Source of the DNA: Candidatus Odyssella sp.
GTDB taxonomy: Bacteria > Pseudomonadota > Alphaproteobacteria > Paracaedibacterales > Paracaedibacteraceae
NCBI GenBank assembly: GCA_020718185.1
Contig: DYSP01000002.1
Span: forward strand, 1 to 64,000
Direction of reading: 5' to 3'
Length of the DNA: 64,000 nt
The notes beneath the pieces were generated by a model that saw only the letters and a list, made by a program, of their open reading frames with translations, had not been told where the DNA came from and did no database searches. The translations under genes were made by a program, and so were the position numbers. Positions 53,052-62,101 of this stretch are shown in pieces. Every line of letters begins with the position of its first letter. The first letter of the stretch is position 1.

Positions 53052-53763
53052 TACTGTAAACCTTTAAAGCCTCACGACCTCTGCTAATCAATCGACCTTG
53101 ATATAATTCTAATTCAGGATAGGAAAACTCAGAAATTAAATTCTTGTTATGGGTCGCCACAACAACAGTTGTTCCAATTTTATTTAATTCTTCAAATAAC
53201 CTTAATAACCGATATCCAGATTCATAATCTAAGTTACCCGTCGGTTCATCTGCTAATAAAATAAGGGGTCTACCAATGACAGCACGCGCCACAGCCACAC
53301 GTTGTTTTTGACCATCAGAAAGAATAGCAGGATAGTCCATTAAGTGCTGACCTAAGCCTACCCATTCTAATAATTCTTTGGCATACACACGCGAAGACTT
53401 TACATCAGCCCCTGTAATTTTAAGAGCGAGGGCAACGTTATCCAAAACAGTTAAATGAGAAAGCAATCGACAATCTTGGAAAACAATTCCAATCCTTTGA
53501 CGAAATTGAGGTAGTTCTGCACGACTGAGTTTTGCAACATCTTTTCCAAAAACACGAACTGTGCCTTCAGTAGATTGTGCTTCCCGATACATCAGCTTTA
53601 GCAAAGACGTTTTTCCCGCCCCACTTATGCCCGTAATAAATGTAAAAGAACCGACATAGAAAGAGTGACTGAGCCCATGCAAAACTGGTTGGCCGCCAGG
53701 ATACATTAATCCAACCTGGTCAAACCGAACCAACTCAACAGATTGACGACGTGTCGTGGTCAA
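53029..53763 (-). CDS. ftsE: Cell-division ATPase FtsE
   Basis: 244 residues. ABC ATPase with Walker A GISGAGKTSLLKL (about 43-55), Q-loop VFQDCRLL, signature LSDGQKQRVAVARA and Walker B LILLADEPTGNLD. The signature Ser-Asp-Gly replaces the common Ser-Gly-Gly. First gene of the operon ftsE-ftsX-ydcF-plsC-unknown. Confidence 0.95.
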   Translation of the reverse strand: MTTTRRQSVELVRFDQVGLMYPGGQPVLHGLSHSFYVGSFTFITGISGAGKTSLLKLMYREAQSTEGTVRVFGKDVAKLSRAELPQFRQRIGIVFQDCRLLSHLTVLDNVALALKITGADVKSSRVYAKELLEWVGLGQHLMDYPAILSDGQKQRVAVARAVIGRPLILLADEPTGNLDYESGYRLLRLFEELNKIGTTVVVATHNKNLISEFSYPELELYQGRLISRGREALKVYSNASQKQY

Positions 53764-53946
53764 TCCTCCCCCCTATTTGTTAACTAATTTTTTACCATAT
53801 TGGCCTTTTTTTCATTTAAGATCCAGTATTTATTTTATCTAATATCAGAAACCCTTTTAATATCCTTTTATACACCAAATATTTATTTTTTTTTAGGATT
53901 TTACTCCTTAAACTGAAATTATAAATTTATTTGAAGTATTGTGAAA

Positions 53947-56688
53947 ATGTCAGCTATTGAAGCAATTAAAAGATTGTTTATTCATCTTCTTAGCAATAAG
54001 TATCTGGAGAGGCATTTTGTTCATTTAGGAATTTTAGAGATTTTCCGCTCTACCCCCTTAAAGAATGACATTTCAAAAAATTATAAAGAACATTTAACAA
54101 ATATAGCATTTCTTGACACTTCTATGCTTTTAGAAAGCTTTCACAGCAATATCAATGGATTAACAGAAGAAGAAGCAGACGAACTTCGTGACGAAGTCGG
54201 CCTTAATAAACTTGCTTGTGATTTACAGTCAACATCGTGGCGGCAACTATGGGAATGTTATCGCAATCCATTTAATCTTTTATTGTCGGTTTTAGCATTC
54301 ATTTCCTATTTCACAGATGATATTCCGGGCATGATTGTCATCGTGTCAATGATTGGGCTATCAACATTTATTCGGTTTATTCAAGAACGAAAATCAAGCC
54401 AGGCTGCAGAAAAGCTAAAGGCCATGGTCAAGACCACTGCCACTGTTATTCGTCGGCTCATTGCCCCACAAACAGAAGGCGGCAATACACTTAGTCAACA
54501 TAAAATTGAAATTAATGTTGATCATTTAGTGCCAGGAGATATCATTCACCTATCTTCGGGCGATATGATTCCAGCCGATACACGTCTTTTATCTTGCAAA
54601 GATCTTTTTATCAACCAGTCAACAATGACTGGTGAAGCCATGCCCGTTGAAAAATTCACCACTACAAAACCAACAGATAGCATATTTGACCTTGAAAATA
54701 TTTGCTATATGGGCACAAACGTCATTAGCGGCACAGCCATAGGCATTGTGATTGCTACCGGTCGTCAAAGTTATTTGGGTGAGTTAACTAAACGGATGAC
54801 CGAATCTAAAAAAATTCAAACAAACTTTCAAACAGGCGTGAATAAAATCAGCTGGACTCTCATCCAATTTACAATTCTCATGGTACCTATTATTTTTGCC
54901 ATTAATGGTTTAACAAAACATGATTGGCTTGAAGCATTTTTATTTGCTGTCTCGATTGCTGTAGGATTAACGCCAGAGATGCTACCGATGATTGTCACCG
55001 CAACCCTTGCTAGGGGGGCGGTAGAAATGTCTCGTCAAAAAGTGATTGTCAAACATTTAGATGCGATTCAAAGCTTTGGCGCGATGACTGTATTATGTAC
55101 CGACAAAACCGGCACGCTTACTCAAAACAAGATTTTTTTGGAACGTCATACAGATGCTTGGGGTGAGGAATCTAATTTAGTTTTAGAGTACGCTTACCTC
55201 AATAGTTTTCATCAAACTGGCCTTAAAAACTTACTCGATGTAGCAGTTCTTGAACATATGGACGTTCATCAAAAATTAAAGCCCTCTATTAATTATGAGA
55301 AAATTGACGAAATACCTTTTGATTTTGTTCGTCGCCGAATGTCAGTGATTGTCAATGACCAGCAAAACAATCACCTTTTAATCTGCAAAGGGGCATTGGA
55401 AGAAATGCTAGCCATTTGTTCTCATGTATTTGACAATAATAAATCAGTTAAATTAACGCCTCGAATTAAAAATGAAATCCTCAGCATTACGAATGACCTT
55501 AATAAAGAGGGATTACGGATTGTCGCCGTTGCTAGGAAATTTTTTGAGGCCACTAAAGAATTTGAGCACACGACACATGCTGAGCACGATTTAGAGCTAT
55601 TAGGATATGTTGCATTTCTTGATCCCCCCAAAGAATCAGCCGCACCTGCGATTAAATTTTTAAAAGAGCATGGGGTAGATATTAAAATATTGACGGGTGA
55701 CAATGAACTTGTGACACGTAAAATTTGCAAAGATGTAGGTCTTTCTTTACATGGCATTTTACTTGGCAGTGAAATTGATGATCTTGACGACCAAGCACTT
55801 GCTGTACAAGCAAAATCTTTAAATGTCTTTGCTAAATTATCTCCGTTACAAAAAGAACGTATTGTAAGGATTCTAAAAGAAAATGGTGATGTTGTAGGCT
55901 TTATGGGAGATGGTATTAATGATGCCAATGCCTTAGAAACAGCTGATATTGGTATTTCTGTGGATTCTGCCGTTGATATTGCCAAAGAATCTGCTAATAT
56001 TATTATGTTGGAAAAAAACTTAATGATCTTAGCCACTGGCATTATTGAAGGACGACGCACGTTTGCGAATTTGCTCAAATACTTAAAAATGGCTGTAAGT
56101 TCGAACTTTGGCAATGTTTTTACAATTTTAATCACCAGTCTGTTTTTACCATTTTTACCGCTTATGCCCTTACAAATCTTAATCCAAAACTTATTATACG
56201 ACACATCTCAAATTGCTATTCCTTTTGATAATGTTGACAAAGAAGCACTGACCAAACCGCTTGACTGGAATACACCTGATTTACTGCGATTTATGCTGGT
56301 GTTTGGGCCTTTAAGTTCCCTATTTGACATTTTGACAATTGCTGTTCTTATAGGGATCTTTCATGCCAATACAATCGCGCATCAAAGTTTATTTCAGTCT
56401 GGGTTTTTCGTTGAAGGTATTGTAACGCAAACTTTGATTGTCCATTTAATTCGCACCCGCAAAATCTCGTTTATTGAAAGTTGCGCATCAATGCCTTTAT
56501 TACTTGCCACTTTTGCAATTATTGCAATCGGCATTTATCTACCCTACAGTCACTTTGCTCATGTGCTTGACTTTACCCACATCCCTCTTCAATTTCACAT
56601 TTGGCTGACTTTTATTATCGCTGGCTATGTCGTCACTGTTCAAATTGCAAAAGGAATATATCAAAAGCGCTTTGGATGGTATCATTAA
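53947..56688 (+). CDS. mgtA: Magnesium-transporting P-type ATPase (MgtA/MgtB type)
   Basis: 913 residues from ATG 53947 (a GTG two codons earlier is possible). P3B ATPase: N-terminal cytoplasmic region, ten membrane segments, actuator motif TMTGEAMPVEK, phosphorylation site CTDKTGTLTQNK with the aspartate at residue 386, nucleotide-binding KGALEEM, hinge TGDN and MGDGINDANAL. It imports magnesium, probably under low-Mg conditions. The 177-base upstream region is AT-rich; no Mg-sensor leader was recognised. It ends one base before the convergent MFS gene. Confidence 0.93.
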   Translation: MSAIEAIKRLFIHLLSNKYLERHFVHLGILEIFRSTPLKNDISKNYKEHLTNIAFLDTSMLLESFHSNINGLTEEEADELRDEVGLNKLACDLQSTSWRQLWECYRNPFNLLLSVLAFISYFTDDIPGMIVIVSMIGLSTFIRFIQERKSSQAAEKLKAMVKTTATVIRRLIAPQTEGGNTLSQHKIEINVDHLVPGDIIHLSSGDMIPADTRLLSCKDLFINQSTMTGEAMPVEKFTTTKPTDSIFDLENICYMGTNVISGTAIGIVIATGRQSYLGELTKRMTESKKIQTNFQTGVNKISWTLIQFTILMVPIIFAINGLTKHDWLEAFLFAVSIAVGLTPEMLPMIVTATLARGAVEMSRQKVIVKHLDAIQSFGAMTVLCTDKTGTLTQNKIFLERHTDAWGEESNLVLEYAYLNSFHQTGLKNLLDVAVLEHMDVHQKLKPSINYEKIDEIPFDFVRRRMSVIVNDQQNNHLLICKGALEEMLAICSHVFDNNKSVKLTPRIKNEILSITNDLNKEGLRIVAVARKFFEATKEFEHTTHAEHDLELLGYVAFLDPPKESAAPAIKFLKEHGVDIKILTGDNELVTRKICKDVGLSLHGILLGSEIDDLDDQALAVQAKSLNVFAKLSPLQKERIVRILKENGDVVGFMGDGINDANALETADIGISVDSAVDIAKESANIIMLEKNLMILATGIIEGRRTFANLLKYLKMAVSSNFGNVFTILITSLFLPFLPLMPLQILIQNLLYDTSQIAIPFDNVDKEALTKPLDWNTPDLLRFMLVFGPLSSLFDILTIAVLIGIFHANTIAHQSLFQSGFFVEGIVTQTLIVHLIRTRKISFIESCASMPLLLATFAIIAIGIYLPYSHFAHVLDFTHIPLQFHIWLTFIIAGYVVTVQIAKGIYQKRFGWYH

Positions 56689-56689
56689 T

Positions 56690-58255
56690 CTAATGTATGA
56701 CCCCAACCCCGGGCGCATCATTTATCGGCTTTTGTTGAGGCAGATGTCGTAAATAACGATAAACAAGCCCAGCGCAGATGAGAGAAAAAACCAGGCCAAT
56801 CCATAACGTGACTTTAAACCCTTGCAAGAATGAATTGTCAATAAACTGTAGCAATTGTGGCACTTGAGAAGGGGTGAACCCTTGCAGTTGAGCTGATGTA
56901 TGTTCTACTTTACTAATAACTTGCGCTAACGTTTCTTGCTGTTGGAAATCTAAAGAAAGATGACTTTGTTGAACCAAAGATGTTAGTTTTGTTCGCCCTA
57001 TCATTACTAAAAAACTGGTTGAAATAATCACGCTGACTGAATTTGCGATCATCATTGCCATCGTAAAAATACCAGATCCCGTGTTAATTTCTTGTGAATC
57101 TAAAGTTCGAAACATCGCTGTATTTAAAGAAGGAAACCCAATCCCTAATCCTAACCCTGCCAGCATTAACCCACCGCACACCATCCATAAAGAGCTTGTG
57201 CGCGTTAAAAAGCTTAATAGAAAAAGGGCGATAGCAATAAGTAAAGCACCCGTTATCATAGGGATGCATACGCCTATTCGATCAGCAAGCTTTCCCCCTA
57301 TTGGCGAGAGAACTCCCACCGCCAGTGTCATTGACAAAAAGACATATCCTGTTTCACTGCTATTCAAATGCAAGGTGTTTTGCAGATAAAGGCTCATCAT
57401 AATCAACACCAAGGCAAAACAATAGGAATACAAAAAGCTTGCACCCACTGTTGCCATAAACGATTTGTTTTTCAATAGCGCGACCGGTAAAATTTGCAAC
57501 TGCTGCTGGCGATCTCGAAGAAAAAAAACAACCAGCACACTCAAACCAAGAATTATAAGACCAATAAATCGCCAATCTGTTATTCCCCAAACTTCACTTT
57601 GATTTAACGAAAACACTGTTGTGCCTAAACCACAAGCCAATAATCCGACAGATGACCAATCTATCGGCGTATGAGAAGCTGCTTTTTCTTCCTTTGGTAT
57701 TAAGAAAATTAACACGCCAATAATAATAAGACATAATGGGATGTTAATATAAAACAACCAACGCCAACTAGTTTCACGAATAATGAGCCCTGCCAATGTC
57801 GGCCCTATAGCTAATCCCAACCCCGATGCCCCGCCAATGACTCCCATTGCCATTCCTTGCTTTGCAGGCGGAACAGAAGAAAAGATAAGACCGTATGCAG
57901 GTGCAGAAAACAATGCTGCTCCTAATCCTTGCAGTAAACGACCTAAAATAAGCGTGGTAATATCAACACCTACCCCTGTCAATGCGGATCCAAGCATGAA
58001 TAAAGCCAACCCAAGGATCAGGATTTTTTTCTTACCATGTAAATCTGCTAATCGCCCTCCTGGCACAACAAAAGCCGCCCACACAAGTACATAGGCACTT
58101 AACAACCATTGAAGTGTATTTAGATCCCCCGCAATTTCTTCTGAAATGGGAACAAGTGCTAAATTAACGGCAGTATAATCGATATTCATCACAAATACCA
58201 AAACACTAATAACAGCCAAAATTAAACGAGATTGCCAAGATAATGCCATTGCCAT
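56690..58255 (-). CDS. DHA2-family (14-segment) MFS drug/proton antiporter
   Basis: 521 residues with about 14 membrane segments. The TM1 aspartate motif (NIDYTAVNLAL), motif A GGRLADLHGKKKIL, and antiporter motif C (GLGLAIGPTLAGLI) are present, typical of EmrB/QacA relatives that expel cationic or lipophilic drugs. No EmrA-like adaptor or TetR gene is adjacent, so it may act alone. Convergent with the Mg ATPase with a single base between the stops and no terminator. Confidence 0.92.
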   Translation of the reverse strand: MAMALSWQSRLILAVISVLVFVMNIDYTAVNLALVPISEEIAGDLNTLQWLLSAYVLVWAAFVVPGGRLADLHGKKKILILGLALFMLGSALTGVGVDITTLILGRLLQGLGAALFSAPAYGLIFSSVPPAKQGMAMGVIGGASGLGLAIGPTLAGLIIRETSWRWLFYINIPLCLIIIGVLIFLIPKEEKAASHTPIDWSSVGLLACGLGTTVFSLNQSEVWGITDWRFIGLIILGLSVLVVFFLRDRQQQLQILPVALLKNKSFMATVGASFLYSYCFALVLIMMSLYLQNTLHLNSSETGYVFLSMTLAVGVLSPIGGKLADRIGVCIPMITGALLIAIALFLLSFLTRTSSLWMVCGGLMLAGLGLGIGFPSLNTAMFRTLDSQEINTGSGIFTMAMMIANSVSVIISTSFLVMIGRTKLTSLVQQSHLSLDFQQQETLAQVISKVEHTSAQLQGFTPSQVPQLLQFIDNSFLQGFKVTLWIGLVFSLICAGLVYRYLRHLPQQKPINDAPGVGVIH

Positions 58256-58418
58256 AATACTTATTTTTTGTGGTTAAAATTAACGAAAGTAGATCTTAAA
58301 TGATTTCTTGTGTCAAGAATGGTTTTAACAATGCATATTTTTCATACCTTTTAAGGTGTTTTTATTAATATCTTTTATGGTATATATTATAATTACAGAG
58401 AAATGAAAGAGGATTAAA

Positions 58419-58665
58419 ATGGTAAATATTATTTTATCTAATATGACAGCAAGCATTACAGAACTTAAAAACATCCAATGGCAACAGTTAATAGTGCACA
58501 TGGAGAACCACTTGCAATTTTGAATCATAACGAACCTGTGTTCTACTGCATTCCCCCTAAAACATACTAGGCAATGATGAACATCATTGAAGATATGGAA
58601 CTTATTAAAATAGTTCAAGAAAGATTAAATGAAGAAGAAATAGATATTGATATCAATGACCTATA
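58419..58665 (+). pseudogene. Decayed StbD/RelB-type antitoxin
   Basis: MVNIILSNMTASITELK is the typical start of StbD-like antitoxins. The frame is then broken: the downstream reading NPMATVNSAHGEPLAILNHN matches the family but lies in another frame, so a small indel sits at about 58471. In that frame TAC-TAG at about 58570 is a stop where Glu (GAG) is usual, before AMMNIIEDMELIKIVQERL and the end at 58665. One frameshift plus one nonsense change. Confidence 0.8.
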
Positions 58666-58838
58666 AACTTACTTTTCTAAAATCGGCAAAAAAAGAGTGG
58701 GATAAACTTGCTTCTCCAATTCAAAAACAACTTGTTTATCGAGTAGACGACAATCGGATCACAATCCAAGTTATTACTATTGGAAAGAGAGATAAAGATG
58801 AAGTTTATAAGGCCGCGCATGATCGCTTTCAAGATTAA
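58656..58838 (+). pseudogene. Internally deleted StbE/RelE-type toxin
   Basis: 60 residues from ATG 58656, overlapping the antitoxin end by ten bases as in intact pairs. The start MTYKLTFLKSAKKEWDKL and the end ITIQVITIGKRDKDEVYKAA are classical for RelE/StbE. However, about 35 residues in between (second helix and first strands, including the CYKIKLR and AGYRLVY-type catalytic core) are missing. The join SPIQKQL-VYRVDDN keeps the frame. An inactive toxin is expected. Confidence 0.8.
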
Positions 58839-58890
58839 ATATATTTTCCTAACATTCTATCCTTAAAAACGCTTTCTTTAAAAATAAGTA

Positions 58891-58921
58891 TTGCATTACC
58901 AATAAAATCCAGATATATAAT
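58891..58921 (+). promoter_or_regulatory. Promoter of initiator tRNA
   Basis: TTGCAT (58891-58896) and TATATA (58914-58919, 17-base spacer) or TATAAT (58916-58921, 19-base spacer) lie just before the tRNA. Confidence 0.45.
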
Positions 58922-58932
58922 ATCACTATTGA

Positions 58933-59009
<77 letters not shown>

Positions 59010-59113
59010 ATAAAAAATTTCCTTTCATTTTCCACCTTGACATCCTTATTAAATTATAAGATTCTACACCTACGTAAAAAATAATAGTGCAAAAAAATGA
59101 ACAATCAAAGTAT

Positions 59114-59255
59114 GAGACCATTGCATAATGAGGTATTTTGAGATGATTAACGTGTCAAGAAAACCGCAAAACCGGAGTTTGCTTTATGTAAATGAGGATT
59201 TGAGGATCGCATTGATACTGTTAAGGGCTCAAAAGAATCATTAGGCAATGGCCTC
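59114..59255. mobile_element. 142-bp MITE with 17-bp TIRs and 5-bp target duplication
   Basis: Left end GAGACCATTGCATAATG (59114-59130) and right end, read inverted, GAGGCCATTGCCTAATG (59239-59255) agree at 15 of 17 bases. AGTAT flanks both sides (59109-59113 and 59256-59260). No transposase frame. Together with the ABC-F upstream region this accounts for the 390-base gap after the initiator tRNA. Confidence 0.8.
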
Positions 59256-59401
59256 AGTATCGTTATCACAAAATAACGCGCATACATTATTGACTATTTT
59301 GTGTGCTAATAAACCCGTCCAATGCACCCGCAAGATAAACGTGGCAAGCCCACTGGAATACTATCCATTGGATAGTTCTATTAAAAAAAGACTGTACTGT
59401 T

Positions 59402-61033
59402 ATGATTCTTATTCAAAATTTAACCAAAAAATTTGGACATCGTTTTATATTAAATAATGTTAGCTATCACTTTCCCGAAGGAGAGCGAATTGCTCTTGTC
59501 GGCGCTAATGGCGCGGGAAAATCAACATTACTCAACATTATATGTAATTTGGATGAAGCAGAGTCAGGTCAAATTATCAAACCTAAAAAGATGGTTTTTG
59601 GTTACTTGCCGCAAGAACCTAATCCTCATCCAGAAGAAACGATTTTAGCAGAATGTATGACAGGGTCAACGATACTATGTGACCTTGAAAAACGACGCGA
59701 TGTAGCCCTTGAGTTAATGGGGCGTGACTATACGGATGAAAATTATTATGTCTATGAGAAATTAGAAGCTGATTTTCAAGAACAAGGCGGGTACGGCCTT
59801 GCTGCCGACGCAAAGGGTCTGTTGATTGGCCTTGGCTTTAACCAAGAACATTTTACGCGTTCGCCCTTAGAATTATCTGGTGGATGGCGAATGCGTCTTG
59901 AGCTTGCAAAAGTTCTCATTAACAAACCGGACTTCCTCATCCTTGACGAACCGACAAATCACTTGGATTTACCAAGTCTGATTTGGCTAGAGCAATTCTT
60001 GCAAACCTTTAAAGGGACATTGCTATTTGTTTCTCATGATCGCGATTTATTGAACCGATTGGCAACTGTTACGCTCCACTTACACAACCAAAAAATAGTT
60101 CCTTATAAGGGTAACTTTGATGCTTTTCTTGAGCAATACGAACAACGTCAAATGCTTAATGCAAGTGAGGTCAAAAACATTCAAAGTCGCTATGCAGATA
60201 TTGAAAAATTCGTTGATCGCTTTAGAGCTAAACCAACAAAAGCTGCCCAAGTGCGAAGTCGCTTAAAAATGCTATCTCGTCTTCGTGGCCTTGAAGAATC
60301 TGTACAAATTGACCAAGATCCAAGTGAAGTTGCCATTCAATTAAGCAATGGAAACCCTAGCGGTAAGCACGTTTTGAACATGCAAGAAGTCGCGATCGGT
60401 TATACAACTCCTCTTGCTAAAAAACTAAGCTTAAAGGTGGAAAGAGGACAAAAAATTGCCATCATTGGCGCGAATGGTATTGGCAAATCAACACTCCTTA
60501 AATCCATCACAGGTCAAATTAATTTTTTGACAGGTTACGGTGAAATTGGTCATAATGTTCGCATTGGTTATCATGCTCAAGAACAATTAGATTATCTCGA
60601 TGAAAGTAAATCGGCTCTTGAGAATGTCACAGCAACTAACCCCGAAATTTCAGACCAACGTGCGCGTTCGCTTTTAGGGGGCTTTTTGTTTCGCGGGGAC
60701 GATGTATTTAAAAAGCTATCTATTCTTTCTGGTGGTGAGAAAAACCGTGTGGGCTTGTGTTGTTTGATTGTTCAAAACGCCAACTTCTTGGTGCTTGATG
60801 AACCGACGAACCATTTAGATATGTCGAGTGCCAATATTCTTGCCAATGCCTTGGCAGATTTTGAAGGCACAGTATTATTTGTAAGTCACAATCGAGGCTT
60901 TATTAATGATGTCGCCACCCATGTTTTTGCGATGACCGCCGATGGACGCGGTGGTTTGTTTGAAGGAACCCTTGAAGATTATGAATCACAAGCTGAACGT
61001 GCTGGGTTCCCGAATGTTTTAAAAGCGGATTAA
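59402..61033 (+). CDS. ABC-F family ATPase (ribosome-associated type)
   Basis: 543 residues, two ABC domains and no membrane segments. First: GANGAGKSTLL (about 35-45), LSGGWRMRLELAKVL and LILDEPTNHLD. A charged linker of about 80 residues follows (RYADIEKFVDRFRAKPTKAAQ), the P-site tRNA interaction motif. Second: GANGIGKSTLL, LSGGEKNRVGLC and LVLDEPTNHLD. ABC-F proteins act in the ribosomal E site to rescue or tune translation; YbiT/Uup-type housekeeping members are the nearest by layout. Antibiotic protection cannot be judged from sequence alone. It is four bases upstream of the RND adaptor gene, probably cotranscribed. Confidence 0.93.
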   Translation: MILIQNLTKKFGHRFILNNVSYHFPEGERIALVGANGAGKSTLLNIICNLDEAESGQIIKPKKMVFGYLPQEPNPHPEETILAECMTGSTILCDLEKRRDVALELMGRDYTDENYYVYEKLEADFQEQGGYGLAADAKGLLIGLGFNQEHFTRSPLELSGGWRMRLELAKVLINKPDFLILDEPTNHLDLPSLIWLEQFLQTFKGTLLFVSHDRDLLNRLATVTLHLHNQKIVPYKGNFDAFLEQYEQRQMLNASEVKNIQSRYADIEKFVDRFRAKPTKAAQVRSRLKMLSRLRGLEESVQIDQDPSEVAIQLSNGNPSGKHVLNMQEVAIGYTTPLAKKLSLKVERGQKIAIIGANGIGKSTLLKSITGQINFLTGYGEIGHNVRIGYHAQEQLDYLDESKSALENVTATNPEISDQRARSLLGGFLFRGDDVFKKLSILSGGEKNRVGLCCLIVQNANFLVLDEPTNHLDMSSANILANALADFEGTVLFVSHNRGFINDVATHVFAMTADGRGGLFEGTLEDYESQAERAGFPNVLKAD

Positions 61034-61036
61034 GTA

Positions 61037-62101
61037 ATGGCTTTACCTGATTTCAAAAAAATTTGGGAGAATCAATGGAATTCTCGCTCTATTATTATGA
61101 GTGCAGGCATTGTATTTATTTTCCTATTAGGATATAAATTAATTACATCTTTCAGTCAATCTTCACCCCCACCTGACATTAAAGTAGTTGAAGTGCAAAC
61201 AGTGGCGTTGGATACGATTGTGTCAACAGCACGATTTATTGGCACCATACGTGCTCAACACTCAACAACACTGATTGCGAAAGAAGCAGGCATTTTAGAC
61301 TCTCTTTTACCAGCGGGACAACAAGTAAAAAAAGGGACATTGATTGCAAAAATTGATAATCCAAGTATTGAAAAAGCGTATAAACTTTCTTTGGCTTTTG
61401 AGAAAATTGCCCATGATCAGTATGATCGCATTGTCATATTACAACATTCTGGAACATCAAGTAAAAATGCTGCTGAAGAGAAAAAAAATGCGTGGATTGC
61501 AGCTCAAAAATCCCTTGCTGAAGCAAAAATTGCCCTTGAAAAGACGCATTTTTACGCCCCTTTTGACAGTACAATTGGCGTTTTTAAAACCCGAGAAGGA
61601 ACACAAATAAAAGAATCAGATCCAATTGTTAGCCTTTATGATATGACCAGTCTGATTGTGGAATTTGATATCACTGCCGACATTTTACCAAAAATTCGCG
61701 ATTCTCAGCCGGTAGTTATTAATGGCAAAGAACATCCATTAACACATGTTCAACGAATGTTGGATGAAGAAACACATATGTGCCCTGCTTATGTCAACTA
61801 TCCTTGTACTGATTGCCTAATTGGCACGCCTGTTGACGTTGATCTAATTATTGAACAGCATAAAGACGTGATTGTTATTCCTTTTGAATCTATCGTTATT
61901 CAAGAATCAAAGCACTTTGTTTATCTTGTTAAAGATAGTAAAGCTGTCTTGACACCTGTCACAATGGGTCTTCGGGAAAAAGATAAAATAGAAATTACAT
62001 CAGGTTTATCAACAGGTGAACAAGTTATCATTACGGGTCAAGCACGTCTTTATCCTGACATTAACGTTACCATTCATCAACCAGATGCAGTTTCATCATG
62101 A
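61037..62101 (+). CDS. RND efflux periplasmic adaptor (membrane fusion protein)
   Basis: 354 residues. One N-terminal membrane anchor (IIMSAGIVFIFLLGYKLI), then a lipoyl half (FIGTIRAQHSTTLIAKEAG), an alpha hairpin (about 115-170), the second lipoyl half (FYAPFDSTIGVFKTREGTQI) and beta-barrel/membrane-proximal domains. It joins the RND pump to an outer-membrane channel. Three cysteines, 249, 257 and 260 (CPAYVNYPCTDC), replace the usual Asp-Pro-x-Thr-Arg-Thr turn, which is unusual. The stop overlaps the permease start (ATGA). Confidence 0.92.
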   Translation: MALPDFKKIWENQWNSRSIIMSAGIVFIFLLGYKLITSFSQSSPPPDIKVVEVQTVALDTIVSTARFIGTIRAQHSTTLIAKEAGILDSLLPAGQQVKKGTLIAKIDNPSIEKAYKLSLAFEKIAHDQYDRIVILQHSGTSSKNAAEEKKNAWIAAQKSLAEAKIALEKTHFYAPFDSTIGVFKTREGTQIKESDPIVSLYDMTSLIVEFDITADILPKIRDSQPVVINGKEHPLTHVQRMLDEETHMCPAYVNYPCTDCLIGTPVDVDLIIEQHKDVIVIPFESIVIQESKHFVYLVKDSKAVLTPVTMGLREKDKIEITSGLSTGEQVIITGQARLYPDINVTIHQPDAVSS

